A DNA stretch of 64,000 nt from Dactylosporangium sucinum (GCF_014647515.1 NZ_BMPI01000028.1:20975-84974), one strand, 5' to 3'; positions 1 through 8,757 are shown, numbered from the stretch's first letter. Notes: generated from the letters alone by a model not told the origin. Program-made: numbers and translations.

Positions 1-438
1 TTCCGCGATGGCGGTGGCGATGTTCGTCGCCGAGACGGCCACGATCTTCTCCTGCTCGACGACCGGCTTGACCTGCTGGGCTGACGCCGACGACGAGTTC
101 ATGATGATGACGCGGGCACCGTCGCTGACGAGCTTGCGAACCACGGCCGGCGTCTGGCTGGGCTGGCTGCCGTCGCTCTGACGGATCAGCTTGAGCGATC
201 GCCCCCCGACGCCGCCCGCCTTGTTGATCTCGTCGATGGCCAGCGAGATCCCCGTGCTCGCCTCGGCCGAGGTGGCCGCGGTACCGCCCGAGGTGTCCTC
301 GACCATGCCGATGACGATGTCTTTTCCGGACGACGAGGAGCCGGAGTCCTTGCCGTCGCCGCAGGCGGTGATCAGTGCGGCGAACGTGAGTGAGGTGGCC
401 ACGATGCTCAGGCATCGTGCCGCGCGGGTACGGGACAT
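1..438 (-). CDS. Branched-chain-amino-acid-type ABC substrate-binding lipoprotein (5' part, cut by window edge)
   Basis: The N-terminal 146 residues are visible; the rest lies outside the window. The protein starts MSRTRAARC, has a hydrophobic signal segment, and a lipobox ending LITAC, so it should be a secreted lipoprotein. The following segment (IVIGMVEDTSGG..., then SLAIDEINKAGGVGG and a conserved pattern of Q-x-S-Q-T-P and VRKLVSDGARV) is typical of the Peripla_BP_6 / LivK family, which binds branched-chain amino acids, amides or aromatic acids for ABC uptake. The ATG at 438 is preceded by an AGGGAG ribosome-binding site. Its transporter partners are presumably further left. The ligand cannot be told from this part. 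Confidence 0.85.
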   Translation of the reverse strand, partial: MSRTRAARCLSIVATSLTFAALITACGDGKDSGSSSSGKDIVIGMVEDTSGGTAATSAEASTGISLAIDEINKAGGVGGRSLKLIRQSDGSQPSQTPAVVRKLVSDGARVIIMNSSSASAQQVKPVVEQEKIVAVSATNIATAIAE

Positions 439-689
439 GGTCGCTCCCTGCGGGGTGGGCAATGCGGCCGGAAGCCCTGACGGGGGAAATGCGCGCAGGG
501 CTGTGGGGTGTGAATGCGACGAGCCGGAGGCTCCGGCTCTCGGCGTCCCGAAGAGCGGTCGGGAAGCGCCGACGGTCTGTCAGTAGAACGTCGTTCAAGG
601 TGTAGGTGCCGAACATCATGGAATGGATCATCCGGGAGTGTCAACCCTCAGCGCCGCTTTTCCAGCGAAGACGGGCGCGGTTCCGGCCC

Positions 690-718
690 TTGACGCTCAC
701 CGTCGGCGTCCCTACTGT
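690..718 (+). promoter_or_regulatory. Sigma70-like promoter for the LLM/MaoC operon
   Basis: TTGACG (690-695), a 17-base spacer, then TACTGT (713-718). It lies about 50 bases before the LLM start at 771 and upstream of the palindrome at 741-756, which would fall in the transcribed leader or around +20. The match is by eye only. Confidence 0.5.
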
Positions 719-740
719 TCTCGAAACCAAGACAATGATC

Positions 741-756
741 GTTCTATATACAGAAC
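741..756. promoter_or_regulatory. GTTCT-N6-AGAAC palindrome, possible operator
   Basis: Perfect inverted repeat GTTCT/AGAAC around ATATAC, in an AT-rich patch that stands out from its GC-rich surroundings and lies 15 bases before the LLM ATG. Its position suggests a repressor site acting on the LLM/MaoC pair. No regulator gene is adjacent, so the binding protein is unknown. The spacing (6) differs from the island operator (3). Confidence 0.4.
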
Positions 757-770
757 AGAACCGGGACTTC

Positions 771-1787
771 ATGAAACTCGGACTCAGCCTTGGACACTCC
801 ACCGGCCTGCGTGACCTCGCCGCCGTGGCCCGCCGCGCCGACGCGGCCGGCCTGGACTCCCTGTGGGTCTCGGAGGCGTACGGCTCCGACGCGGTCAGCG
901 TGCTGGCCTACCTGGCGGCGGTGACCAGCCGGATCGGCCTGGGCACGGCGGTGCTGCAGATGCCGGCGCGCACGCCGGCCGCCACCGCGATGACCGCGCT
1001 CACCCTCGACCAGCTCAGCGAGGGCCGGCTGCTGCTCGGCCTGGGCACCTCCGGCCCGCAGGTGGTGGAGGGCTGGCACGGCGTCGCGTTCGACTCCCCG
1101 CTGGCCCGCACTCGCGAGTACGTCGACATCGTGCGCGCGGTGGTGGCCCGGCGGGACCCGCTGACCTACCCGGGCGTCCACTACCCGCTGCCGTACCCGC
1201 GGCCGGACCGGGATCCACCGCGCCCGCTGAAGGCCACACTGCACCCGACCCGCCCGCGGATTCCGGTCCTGTTGGCGGCCAACGGCCCGCGCAACGTGGC
1301 GCTGGCCGGGCAGCTCGCCGAGGGCTGGCTGCCCGCCTTCTACTGCCCCGACCGGCCCGAGCTGTACCACGAGCTCCTCGCCCCCGGGCTGGCCCGCCGC
1401 AGCGCGGACCTGGGCCCGCTGCGGGTCGTCGCCACGGTGCACCTGGCGCCCGGAGCCGACCTCGCGGCCTGCCGGGACGCGCTGCGCCCGGTGTTCGCCC
1501 TGTACCTGGGCGGCATGGGCACGCGCGGCCGCAACTTCTACGCCGACCTGGCGTCCCGGCTCGGCTACGGGGCGGCCGCCCAGCACATCCAGGACCTGTA
1601 CCTGGACGGGCACCGCACCGAGGCGGCCGCCGCGGTGCCGGACGCGCTCATCGACCAGCTCGCCCTGGTGGGACCCCGGGAACGGATCCGGGACCGGCTG
1701 GCGGCCTGGGCGGATGCCGGGGTCGACGTACTGACCCTCAAGACCACCGACGTCGACCTGGCCGCGTGGCTGGCCACCGCGCTCTAG
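771..1787 (+). CDS. LLM-class flavin/F420-dependent oxidoreductase
   Basis: 338-residue member of the luciferase-like monooxygenase superfamily (TIM barrel, FMN or F420). The start MKLGLSLGH is the usual first beta strand of the F420-type branch. Family features follow in order: SLWVSEAYG near residue 35, the TSRIGLGTAV strand, LDQLSEGRLLLGLGTSG near residue 85, and the IPVLLAANGPRNV segment near residue 165. The ATG at 771 is chosen because upstream in-frame sequence is not protein-like and the family begins at this strand. It is followed after 23 bases by a MaoC-type dehydratase, suggesting an operon acting on an acyl or cyclic ketone intermediate. The substrate is unknown. Confidence 0.85.
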   Translation: MKLGLSLGHSTGLRDLAAVARRADAAGLDSLWVSEAYGSDAVSVLAYLAAVTSRIGLGTAVLQMPARTPAATAMTALTLDQLSEGRLLLGLGTSGPQVVEGWHGVAFDSPLARTREYVDIVRAVVARRDPLTYPGVHYPLPYPRPDRDPPRPLKATLHPTRPRIPVLLAANGPRNVALAGQLAEGWLPAFYCPDRPELYHELLAPGLARRSADLGPLRVVATVHLAPGADLAACRDALRPVFALYLGGMGTRGRNFYADLASRLGYGAAAQHIQDLYLDGHRTEAAAAVPDALIDQLALVGPRERIRDRLAAWADAGVDVLTLKTTDVDLAAWLATAL

Positions 1788-1810
1788 CAGACCCCGATCA
1801 GGAGAAGAAC

Positions 1811-2674
1811 ATGCCGCTCAACGAGGCGTTCATCGGCAAGGTGTTCACACCCACCGCGCCGTACCGGGTCAGCCGGGAGAAGATGCAGGAGTTTGTCCTG
1901 GCCACCGCGGCCGCCCCCGGCCAGAACGGCCGGCCGGTGGTCCTGCCCACGTTTCCCATCGTGCTGAGCCTGCCCGCCACCCGCCACGCGCTGTCCGACC
2001 CGGCACTCGGGCTGGACTACAGCCGGGTGGTGCACGGGCGCCAGCGATTCCGGCACACGAGGGACATCCGGGCCGGCGACGAACTGACCGTGACCGTCCA
2101 CATCGAACAGATCCAGTCCGGTGGGGTGCACCAGATCGTCACCACGCGCAGCGAGATCGCCACCACGGCCGGGGAGCCGGTCTGCACCGCATACTCGACG
2201 CTGGTCGAACGGGGGACCCGGCCCCGGGCCGGCAATCGCGGCGCGGAACCGCCGCAGCCCTGGACCGTGTCCGGCCAGCAGCTGCCAGACCGCGAGTTCA
2301 CGGTCACCCGGCAGGACCTGGTGCGTTACGCGGGCGCGTCGGGTGACTTCAACCCGATCCACTTCAGCGATCACGCCGCCACCCAGGCGGGACTGCCCGG
2401 TGTCATCGGGCACGGGATGCTCACCATGGCGCTGACCGCGCGGGCGGTCACCGAATGGATCGGCGACCTGGCCGGAGTGCTCGACCATGAGACCCAGTTC
2501 AAACGGCCGCTGCTGGTGCCCGACGACGGGGGTACCACGCTCACCGTGTCCGCGACCGTCGGCGACCCCGACGACGCCGGCCACCGCCAACTGGTCGCCG
2601 AGGCGAACGCCGGTGCCACCCTCGTCGCGGTCTCCCGCCTCACCATTCGCCCGGTCGCGCGCACCGGTCGATGA
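1811..2674 (+). CDS. Two-domain MaoC-like (R)-hydroxyacyl dehydratase/hydratase
   Basis: 287-residue tandem hot-dog protein. The N-terminal half (about 1-145) matches the FAS1-like dehydratase region, with FPIVLSLPATRHAL and the Y-x-R-V-V-H-G-R-Q-R-F segment. The C-terminal half (about 160-280) is a MaoC domain with the catalytic Asp and His in YAGASGDFNPIHFSD and the GVIGHGMLTM loop. The fold performs reversible hydration of enoyl thioesters. Start ATG 1811 follows AGGAGAAG with good spacing. A much longer open frame begins upstream but only shadows the LLM gene. Ends 74 bases from the convergent TIR gene; I see no clear terminator between them. Confidence 0.85.
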   Translation: MPLNEAFIGKVFTPTAPYRVSREKMQEFVLATAAAPGQNGRPVVLPTFPIVLSLPATRHALSDPALGLDYSRVVHGRQRFRHTRDIRAGDELTVTVHIEQIQSGGVHQIVTTRSEIATTAGEPVCTAYSTLVERGTRPRAGNRGAEPPQPWTVSGQQLPDREFTVTRQDLVRYAGASGDFNPIHFSDHAATQAGLPGVIGHGMLTMALTARAVTEWIGDLAGVLDHETQFKRPLLVPDDGGTTLTVSATVGDPDDAGHRQLVAEANAGATLVAVSRLTIRPVARTGR

Positions 2675-2748
2675 GGAACAGGTCGCCTTCTTCCGCGCCG
2701 GCGGGGGCCTGGTGATGGCACGCGGCGGCAGTCGGCGGCTGCGCGTGC

Positions 2749-5370
2749 TCAGCCGAGGTCCGCGCTGACGATGGTCAGGAGGCGGCGCGCGTTGATGGCC
2801 ATCGCCAACAGCGGGATGGTGTGGTGCTGCAGCAGCCGCAGCGCATCGGCGCTCGTGCACTCGGCTTCCACGGTGAGCCGGGACAGCTCGCGGTCAAGCT
2901 GATGAGCCTCGTTGCGGGCCTCCTCCGCTCGGGCGTGCTCGCCGGCCGCGGCCAGCGTCCGCCCGGCCACCGTCAGGCAGTCCCGCAGGTCTTCGGCCAG
3001 GGCGACGGCGACGAGGCCGGCTCCCTCCGCCGCGGTCAGCCCGACGGCACCCACCGGAGTCGGGCGGGTCGGCGTACCGCGGGGGTGGTCGTCGACGAGC
3101 GGGCGCATCAGGCCGACGCTCGCCTCCGCGTCGACGACGGCGGCGGGCACGTCGCCGAGCGTCAGCCGGCAGACCGCCGCGATGGCCAGCAGACGGGCCA
3201 TCTCGCGAACGACCGCTCGATCGTTGTCGCGGAGAGCCTGGCGCAGCTGGTCCCCAACGGCCGCAGTCATCATGATCATGTGCCACATCGGCACGGGACC
3301 GAATCCCTGGCGCGGCGGCGGACCCGGCTCGGCCGCGCCCGCCACGAGATGCGTGTAGCTGGTCGCGAGCGTGAGCGCATCGCGGAGGCTGCGACGCTTG
3401 ACCATCCCCAACGCGGCGAAGCAGACGTCGGCGAGCGTGTCGTCGAGCCCGAAGCTGGGGACGGCCCAGCCGAGCGCCTCGTTCGCGGTGCGATAGCCGC
3501 CCCGATGAGCGGCCTGGGCCCGATTGAGCTTGGCGAGCATCCCGTCGTGCAGTGCCGCAGCCAGCTGAGGATACTGCCTCGTGAACGTGTTGTCGCCCAG
3601 TCCGATCCGGGCCAGATCGGCGGTGAGGTCGATGTCGCCGTGCGCGGTCAGCGCCGCTGCCGCGGCGCGGTCAAGGGCTTCGGGCTGATCCAGCTCTCTG
3701 ATGATCACGAGGACGAGGGTCATCATGCGCGGTAGGTCGGAGGCGAGCAGTTCGATCAGGATGTCGTGCAGGTGCGGGTGGCGGGTCGCGGCCCGGCTGA
3801 GCACCGTGAGAGCCCGCCGGTGCTGGTATCCCGCGAGTTGCGGCGCGATCTTGGCGAGCAGCCCGGACCGGGTGAGGAACGCTCGCGCAACGTGCTCCTC
3901 ACCGAGGATGTCGGGGCGTAGCGCTGCGGGGGCGAGGCGATCCCCGCTCGGGTACATGCCGAGCACCCAGGTTCTGTACCGGGCTACCACGTGCCCGGGC
4001 TCCTCGGACAGCTCCGGCATGAGAGCCAGGGTTTGATCGAAGCGGGCGGGGTCGTGACCGCCGAATGCTGTCGCGGCGAGCACCACGGTGTCGAGCCGGT
4101 CCCGAAACGGATCGACCAGGTCGTATGAGGATGCGCTCTGCCGCCAGTACTGCGCCTCCAGCTGCAGCAGCCGGGTCGTCGGATGTAGCGCGGGCCGCAC
4201 GCCGGGCCCGTCGATCAGCCCGGTCAGGGCTTGCACGTGCAGTGACAGGCTGGTGGAGTCGTCGAGGTGGGCGAGCTCGGCCTCCACGTCGGCGACGGGA
4301 AGGCCGAGCTTGCCGGCGAACGCGGCCGACGCTCGCCGGTATTCGGCAATCGGGTCGCGCACGTCGGGCGCGAGTTCGAGGTGGAGCAGCCGGGCCGCGC
4401 TCTCCGCGATGCGGACGTCGCGATGCCCGGTGAGGTCGTCCAGCCAGCGTCCCCGTGATCGGGCCACGATGAGGCCGCGCACGACGGAGCGCTCACGCTC
4501 GCCGCACAGCGCCGCGAAGATGTCGGCGATCCGTTCGCTTTGCCCCTCGGCTTCGTCGGCTATCAGCAGGACGTTGCTGTCGAGCCGGCTGAGGTGCCGG
4601 GCATCGGCGACGGTGCCGTGGGCGGACAGCTCCCCGGCCCACCAACCGCGACCGGACAGTCCGGTGGCGAGCTTCTGGGCCAGTCGTGTCTTGCCGACGC
4701 CGCCCGGCCCGGTGAGCAGGGCTATCGACAGCTGGTCGGGCCCGTCGAGCCAGTGCTGTAGTGCCGAGATCTCCGCTGTGCGGCCCGCGAACGGCACGAC
4801 GGCGTGCTCTGGCAGCAACAGCGCGGCGACGGATCCTGGTGCTGGCGGTTCGGGGGTGACGAGGAGGTGGTTGGCCGACAGCGCGGGCACCGCCTCACGC
4901 ATCGAGTCGACGAGGTGGCGCAGGTCGGGAGCCTCGAAGCGGCTGCGGAAGTAGACGGTCTGCCGGTCGGCGATCCCGGCGATGCTGGGTGGCAGCATGT
5001 CCCGGGTGAGCCGCTCGGCGCCGTCCAGGATGACCGGAATCAGCGGGATGTTCGCGGTCAGGGCGTACTCAATCTCCCGCCGCACCCAGTCGTCGGGGTC
5101 GGCGAGCCGGGGGCGGCCTCCGCGGTCGGCGACCGTGGCCCACTGCGGCCCGATGACGGCGATCATGACACATGCCTGCCGCAGCGCGGCCGTAAGCTCC
5201 TCGGGGAAGGCCGCGCCGACGGGGATGGAGCGAGCCGATCGGAACACGTGGCGGTCGCCGAAGACTTCCCCCAGCCGGCCGTCGATCTGTCCCGCGGCGT
5301 AGCCGCCGTCGGTGGACCGGAAGCTGATGAAGACGGCGTTGCGTGGCGCCTGCGGGGGGCGGCCCGTCAC
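2749..5370 (-). CDS. TIR-domain STAND (NB-ARC-like) NTPase
   Basis: 873 residues. An N-terminal TIR domain spans about 10-155: NAVFISFRS (11-19), a conserved F-R-S-x-R-S-I-P-V-G loop (43-52), and DDWVRREIEYAL where Glu99 aligns with the TIR NADase catalytic Glu. A STAND P-loop follows: GPGGVGKT at 221-228 and a Walker B-like VLLIADEAE at about 267-275. The remaining 600 residues are helical and carry no repeat I can assign, likely a sensor. The GTG start at 5370 overlaps the TGA of the upstream XRE gene (GTGA), indicating translational coupling. TIR-STAND proteins are known in prokaryotic conflict and phage-defence systems, where sensing triggers NAD depletion. That role here is inference. 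Confidence 0.8.
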   Translation of the reverse strand: MTGRPPQAPRNAVFISFRSTDGGYAAGQIDGRLGEVFGDRHVFRSARSIPVGAAFPEELTAALRQACVMIAVIGPQWATVADRGGRPRLADPDDWVRREIEYALTANIPLIPVILDGAERLTRDMLPPSIAGIADRQTVYFRSRFEAPDLRHLVDSMREAVPALSANHLLVTPEPPAPGSVAALLLPEHAVVPFAGRTAEISALQHWLDGPDQLSIALLTGPGGVGKTRLAQKLATGLSGRGWWAGELSAHGTVADARHLSRLDSNVLLIADEAEGQSERIADIFAALCGERERSVVRGLIVARSRGRWLDDLTGHRDVRIAESAARLLHLELAPDVRDPIAEYRRASAAFAGKLGLPVADVEAELAHLDDSTSLSLHVQALTGLIDGPGVRPALHPTTRLLQLEAQYWRQSASSYDLVDPFRDRLDTVVLAATAFGGHDPARFDQTLALMPELSEEPGHVVARYRTWVLGMYPSGDRLAPAALRPDILGEEHVARAFLTRSGLLAKIAPQLAGYQHRRALTVLSRAATRHPHLHDILIELLASDLPRMMTLVLVIIRELDQPEALDRAAAAALTAHGDIDLTADLARIGLGDNTFTRQYPQLAAALHDGMLAKLNRAQAAHRGGYRTANEALGWAVPSFGLDDTLADVCFAALGMVKRRSLRDALTLATSYTHLVAGAAEPGPPPRQGFGPVPMWHMIMMTAAVGDQLRQALRDNDRAVVREMARLLAIAAVCRLTLGDVPAAVVDAEASVGLMRPLVDDHPRGTPTRPTPVGAVGLTAAEGAGLVAVALAEDLRDCLTVAGRTLAAAGEHARAEEARNEAHQLDRELSRLTVEAECTSADALRLLQHHTIPLLAMAINARRLLTIVSADLG

Positions 5371-6653
5371 GGGTACAACCGCCCCTGCATGGCCGCGTTC
5401 AGGTGGGCCTGGACGCTGGCCACCTGCGGCCGCTGGTTCCAGCGGTGCAGCCCGTGGGTGAGCAGATGCAGGTCGGACCTGATGGTCGCGGAGTCGACCA
5501 TGGTGACGTCGCCGACAATGCCTTGCACGATGTGGCAGGATTGCTCGACGTTGCCGGCGGAGGCGTGGGCGAGGGCCTGCCGGATCGAGAACCGGGCCGT
5601 CGACCTGATCGCATCGGGGCCGATCTTCGGTACTTCCCTGTCGAACACCTCGATGGCCTGGTCGAGGAATCCGAGTTCGTAGAGGCACCAGCCGCGGACG
5701 AGCTGGGTGAGATTCGCGTCGTCGACCGCTGGGTTCTCCAGGGTCGGCAGCATCGTCGCCGCCCGGTCGGCGGCCCGCAGGGACAGCGTCGCATCGCCGG
5801 CCAGGGCGTGCGCCTGGGCGAGACGCTGCGCGGCGAGCCATCCGGTGCGCGGGCTCGTGCCCGCACGGCTCGCAGCCGCGCTGGCGAGTCCGATCGCCAG
5901 GCCGTGATTGCGTTTGTAGAGCGCCATCAGAGATTTGCGGATCAGGCTGTACGCCCACAGGTCGTCGTCGCCGACGAGGCTGGCGATCTCGGTCGCCTGG
6001 TCGGTCCACCATGTCGACATGTGGTGGTCGCCCAACTCCTGGGCGAGCCACCCGGCCAGCTCGGTGCCGAGGCCGAGCAGGCTCATCAGGCGCGCCCAGC
6101 GCTCGCCGGTGGCGCCGGCCGCCTCGATCCGAATCGCCTGCAGCGTGCCCACGAGCACCGGGAAGATGACCGCGGGACTCATCGACCGCGCCATCGTCCG
6201 CAGACCGTCGATGGTGCCGCCGAGCATGGCGGCAGATCCCTTGGTGGCCGCGACGGGTGCCCACGACATGAGCGCGGGGTTGTCCAGGAACTCGCGGCCG
6301 GTGTGGCCGGGGACGACGAACTGACCCGATCCGTCGGGGCCGAGGCGGATCACCCAACCGCTCGCCGCCGCCATCGGCAGCATGCCTTCACCCGATGCGA
6401 TCAGGGCTTCCGAGTACCCAGGTGCCGCGGGCAGGGCGGGATTGTCAGCCTCCAGGAGGGCCGCGAGCGTTCGCCCGGAGCCGAGCACCGCGTCGCAGCG
6501 CCGGGCGATCTCGACGTTCGGCCGCTTCTCGCCCCGCTCGATCTTGCTCAGGTGACTCTTGCTGTAGTGGACGCGCTCCGCAAGCTTCGCGATCGACATT
6601 CCGGCAGCGAGCCGGAGCTGCCGCAACTGTCCTCCGAACGTGGAAGCGGTCAC
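5367..6653 (-). CDS. XRE-family regulator with TPR-like C-terminus
   Basis: 428 residues. A Cro/C1-type helix-turn-helix occupies about residues 6-60 (LRQLRLAAGMSIAKLAERV, then SKSHLSKIERGEKRP). The rest is helical with tetratricopeptide-like repeats (for example RLAQAHALAGDATLSLRAAD and RGWCLYELGFLDQAIEVFD), the architecture of actinobacterial XRE-TPR transcription factors. GTG 6653 is preferred because it follows GGGGAG at 5-base spacing and puts the HTH at the N-terminus; a further 39 codons upstream are open but unlike the family. The stop overlaps the TIR-STAND start, so the two proteins are probably made together and the TPR may sense or gate the NTPase. Diverges from the 6846 cassette. 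Confidence 0.85.
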   Translation of the reverse strand: MTASTFGGQLRQLRLAAGMSIAKLAERVHYSKSHLSKIERGEKRPNVEIARRCDAVLGSGRTLAALLEADNPALPAAPGYSEALIASGEGMLPMAAASGWVIRLGPDGSGQFVVPGHTGREFLDNPALMSWAPVAATKGSAAMLGGTIDGLRTMARSMSPAVIFPVLVGTLQAIRIEAAGATGERWARLMSLLGLGTELAGWLAQELGDHHMSTWWTDQATEIASLVGDDDLWAYSLIRKSLMALYKRNHGLAIGLASAAASRAGTSPRTGWLAAQRLAQAHALAGDATLSLRAADRAATMLPTLENPAVDDANLTQLVRGWCLYELGFLDQAIEVFDREVPKIGPDAIRSTARFSIRQALAHASAGNVEQSCHIVQGIVGDVTMVDSATIRSDLHLLTHGLHRWNQRPQVASVQAHLNAAMQGRLYP

Positions 6654-6845
6654 GGTACTCCCCGTATCGACGTCTTCCGTCTCCTGGTCAGAGGGTACGA
6701 GGACACAGTGGAAGTGACAACGACGCTCTGTCCATAGTGGGCATAGAAAACGGCGTCGATGTGCAGACAAGCATCCTGCTCAAACCACCGAAGGGCGGAT
6801 TCCGCCGTTGCTCGGTGGCGATCGCCGCTGCCCTGGAGGTGGAGA

Positions 6846-7406
6846 ATGTCGGAATCACCGGTCGGTCCCGTGCTGGACTCTGCCGGCGCCTACCTGAAGC
6901 GAGCCCTCGACCTACGCCAGGACGAGACCCTCGGGGGCCGGGTCATCACGTTCGGCATGCGACTGCTGGGTGACCTCGTCAAGCAAGTGGCGGACGACGT
7001 GGCCAGCCAGGACCTCGCCGAGGTCGCCCTCGTCTACGACGTGCTCTCGTCGCAACTTGCCACGGTCACCGGACGCCTGCCGGATGAACTGTACCCGGCA
7101 CTGGTCGAGCTCTGTGACGACTCGGCGGCTCGCCCGCTGGTGGCGCGCGTCCCGCGCCCACAGCCCGCCCTGGTGGCGTCCCTGCGCGCACTGGTGCTGC
7201 GAATCCGGGTCACCTACGGCTGGCCGAAGGCCACCGACGCCACTCGGGTGGTGCAGGTCATGCATCGCGCCGGAGGGGCGAAGGTCATGGCGATCACGGT
7301 CGAACACAGCATGTCCCGTGACGACCTGCCTGCGCACGTGCGCGGGCTCGCGTTCACGACGACCGAGCGGTCCGCCAGCTTCCAGCTGTTCCCCCGGTCC
7401 TCCTAG
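6846..7406 (+). CDS. Unknown protein with C-terminal DDLPxxVR motif, first gene of AAA cassette
   Basis: 186 residues, no membrane segment or signal peptide. Mostly helical to about residue 125, then a beta-like stretch (RVVQVMHRAGG and KVMAITVEHSM) and the motif DDLPAHVR at 159-166, which recurs in the next three proteins. I do not recognise a family. Start ATG 6846 follows GGAGGTGGAG. It opens a five-gene unit (6846-9744) divergent from the XRE/TIR-STAND pair, 192 bases away. It may be the soluble member of a complex with the membrane proteins encoded downstream. Confidence 0.65.
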   Translation: MSESPVGPVLDSAGAYLKRALDLRQDETLGGRVITFGMRLLGDLVKQVADDVASQDLAEVALVYDVLSSQLATVTGRLPDELYPALVELCDDSAARPLVARVPRPQPALVASLRALVLRIRVTYGWPKATDATRVVQVMHRAGGAKVMAITVEHSMSRDDLPAHVRGLAFTTTERSASFQLFPRSS

Positions 7407-7444
7407 CCGGTCGACCGACGTCGGCATATCGATGTGGAGATCAG

Positions 7445-7915
7445 ATGCCTATTCCCGTCATCGTGATCGTGGCGCAGGTCGTTGCGACCGCGCTGGTCGG
7501 CGTGGTGGTCGCCTACTGGCCCCGGATCATGCAGTGGTCGGTGGACAGCCTGCTGCCGTGGGTGGACGAACACCTACCGGCGTTCGCCGAGGACGTGCGT
7601 CTGGCGTTCCAGAGCCTCGACAACGCCATTGTCGACATCCGGCGGGCCATCCGCAGCGCCTGGCGACGGGTACGCGACTTCCTGCTGCGGGAGACAGCCG
7701 ACTTCATCCGCCTGTTCAACGGACGGTGGGCCGTACAGATCACCTCGTACCTGCGAAATCAGGCGATGAACGGAAAGCCCATCGTCAAGATCGTCTCGCA
7801 GGAGGAGATCGATTGGGACGACCTGCCCGAGGATGTCCGGGCCCAGGTGATGCGCGACGAGCTCGCCCCCGTCGACGTCACGAAGATCCGCGACGAACTC
7901 ACCCAGGAGGGGTGA
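7445..7915 (+). CDS. Small membrane-anchored protein with DDLPEDVR motif
   Basis: 156 residues. Residues 3-25 form a hydrophobic membrane helix followed by an amphipathic helical part rich in Arg (IRRAIRSAWRRVRDFLLRE). The C-terminal part has a beta strand (PIVKIVSQEEID) and DDLPEDVR at 125-132. The segment V-S-x-E-E-I-D-x-D-D is shared almost exactly with the 8428-8757 product. No known family recognised. It is predicted to be tethered at the membrane with the motif on the cytoplasmic side. Second gene of the cassette, 38 bases after the first. Confidence 0.65.
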   Translation: MPIPVIVIVAQVVATALVGVVVAYWPRIMQWSVDSLLPWVDEHLPAFAEDVRLAFQSLDNAIVDIRRAIRSAWRRVRDFLLRETADFIRLFNGRWAVQITSYLRNQAMNGKPIVKIVSQEEIDWDDLPEDVRAQVMRDELAPVDVTKIRDELTQEG

Positions 7916-7919
7916 ATCG

Positions 7920-8420
7920 ATGAGAAGGGATGGAACGGTGTTCACCATCTGGTTGGTCGTCGGCGTGGCAGCGGTGGCCGTGGTGCTCGTCCTGGCGACG
8001 CGACGACGGAGCACGCCCGCGGCCGGACCCGCCGTCGACCGGCAGTCGCGAACCCATCGCGAGATGGGAGAGCTGGTGCTGACGGCGTACGCCAACGAAT
8101 GGGCCACCAGACTCGCCAGCACTCCGGAGGACCTGGCGAGAGCGGTGCGCGGGGGCGACCCCGACCTGCTCGCGGCGCTCGACGGCCTGGTGGGGCAGGT
8201 GACCGTGGCCTTCGGCGCTGACGGCTCCCCGCGCACCGGCGTGACCGCGACCGTGACCGTCGCCTACAGCGACGGCAAGCGGCGCTCGACGGCGCAGGTG
8301 CAGGCGCCGTGGGACCTGGTGCCGAGCCAGGCCCGGGCCGCGTACCTGTCCGGCAGCGCGCAGCAGCCGCTGAGGTTCACCTGGCGAGCCGTGCCGCCCG
8401 CCACCGCGGCACAGAACTGA
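7920..8420 (+). CDS. Small membrane-anchored protein, cassette member
   Basis: 166 residues. One N-terminal membrane helix at about 8-27 (IWLVVGVAAVAVVLVLA) followed by an Arg stop-transfer (TRRR). The soluble part has a helical region, then beta strands (VGQVTVAFG, TATVTVAYSDGK, STAQVQ) leading into APWDLVPSQARAAYL at 129-143, a degenerate form of the DDLPxxVRA motif of its neighbours. It starts 4 bases after the previous stop and ends 7 bases before the next start, so it is certainly co-transcribed. Function unknown. Confidence 0.65.
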   Translation: MRRDGTVFTIWLVVGVAAVAVVLVLATRRRSTPAAGPAVDRQSRTHREMGELVLTAYANEWATRLASTPEDLARAVRGGDPDLLAALDGLVGQVTVAFGADGSPRTGVTATVTVAYSDGKRRSTAQVQAPWDLVPSQARAAYLSGSAQQPLRFTWRAVPPATAAQN

Positions 8421-8427
8421 GGCGGCG

Positions 8428-8757
8428 ATGATCTGGCTGGTCTGGGCCGTGGTCGCCGCGGTCGTCGGTACCGCCGCGGTCGTCGTGGTGACGTCGTGGC
8501 CCGAAGTGGCCGAGCTGCTCCAGCGGTGGCTTCGCCGCAACAACCTCACCAAGAGTTCACTGGCCACTGCCGTCGTCGTCCTCGACCGCCTGGCCGTCGG
8601 CGTGCGGCGGGTGGTGCGAGTGACGACACACGCGGGTGTGACGCGAAAGGTCTCCACCGAGGAGATCGACATCGATGACATCGACGATCCGGAGCTGCGG
8701 GCCACGCTGCAGCGGACCGGGCATGCCGAGGGCGACGTCCTGCGGCTGGTGGACTAG
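8428..8757 (+). CDS. Small membrane-anchored protein with DDIDDPELR motif
   Basis: 109 residues. An N-terminal membrane helix (about 2-22) precedes an amphipathic, Arg-rich segment and a short strand (VTRKVSTEEIDIDDIDD). Residues 83-92 (DDIDDPELRA) align with DDLPEDVRAQ of the 7445-7915 protein, and the preceding V-S-T-E-E-I-D matches V-S-Q-E-E-I-D there. The two are therefore paralogous in their C-terminal module. It lies just before the AAA+ ATPase gene (24 bases). Unknown family; an adaptor or substrate for that ATPase is a reasonable guess. Confidence 0.65.
   Translation: MIWLVWAVVAAVVGTAAVVVVTSWPEVAELLQRWLRRNNLTKSSLATAVVVLDRLAVGVRRVVRVTTHAGVTRKVSTEEIDIDDIDDPELRATLQRTGHAEGDVLRLVD

Larger units (their letters stand above)
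439..770. other. Divergent intergenic region
   Basis: This stretch of 332 bases separates the lipoprotein (leftward) from the LLM oxidoreductase (rightward). Open frames here have no recognisable protein. It holds a good sigma70-like promoter at 690-718 and a palindrome at 741-756, both described separately, plus a weak dyad AGAAC-GTC-GTTCA at 585-597 that resembles the island operator in 11 of 13 positions but has no third half-site. Confidence 0.6.

Noticed and set aside
585..597. Dyad AGAAC-GTC-GTTCA resembling the island operator
   Set aside because: Both outer bases differ from the consensus and there is no third half-site. It is far from the island, so chance is a fair explanation.
863..2674. 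603-codon open frame covering the LLM gene and the MaoC gene
   Set aside because: The first 316 codons are Arg/Pro/Gly/Ala-rich shadow of the LLM gene. The real MaoC protein begins at ATG 1811 with a good ribosome-binding site.
2749..6357. 1202-codon version of the TIR-STAND protein
   Set aside because: Its first 329 codons are out-of-frame translation of the XRE gene. The TIR domain begins right after the GTG at 5370, which overlaps the XRE stop.
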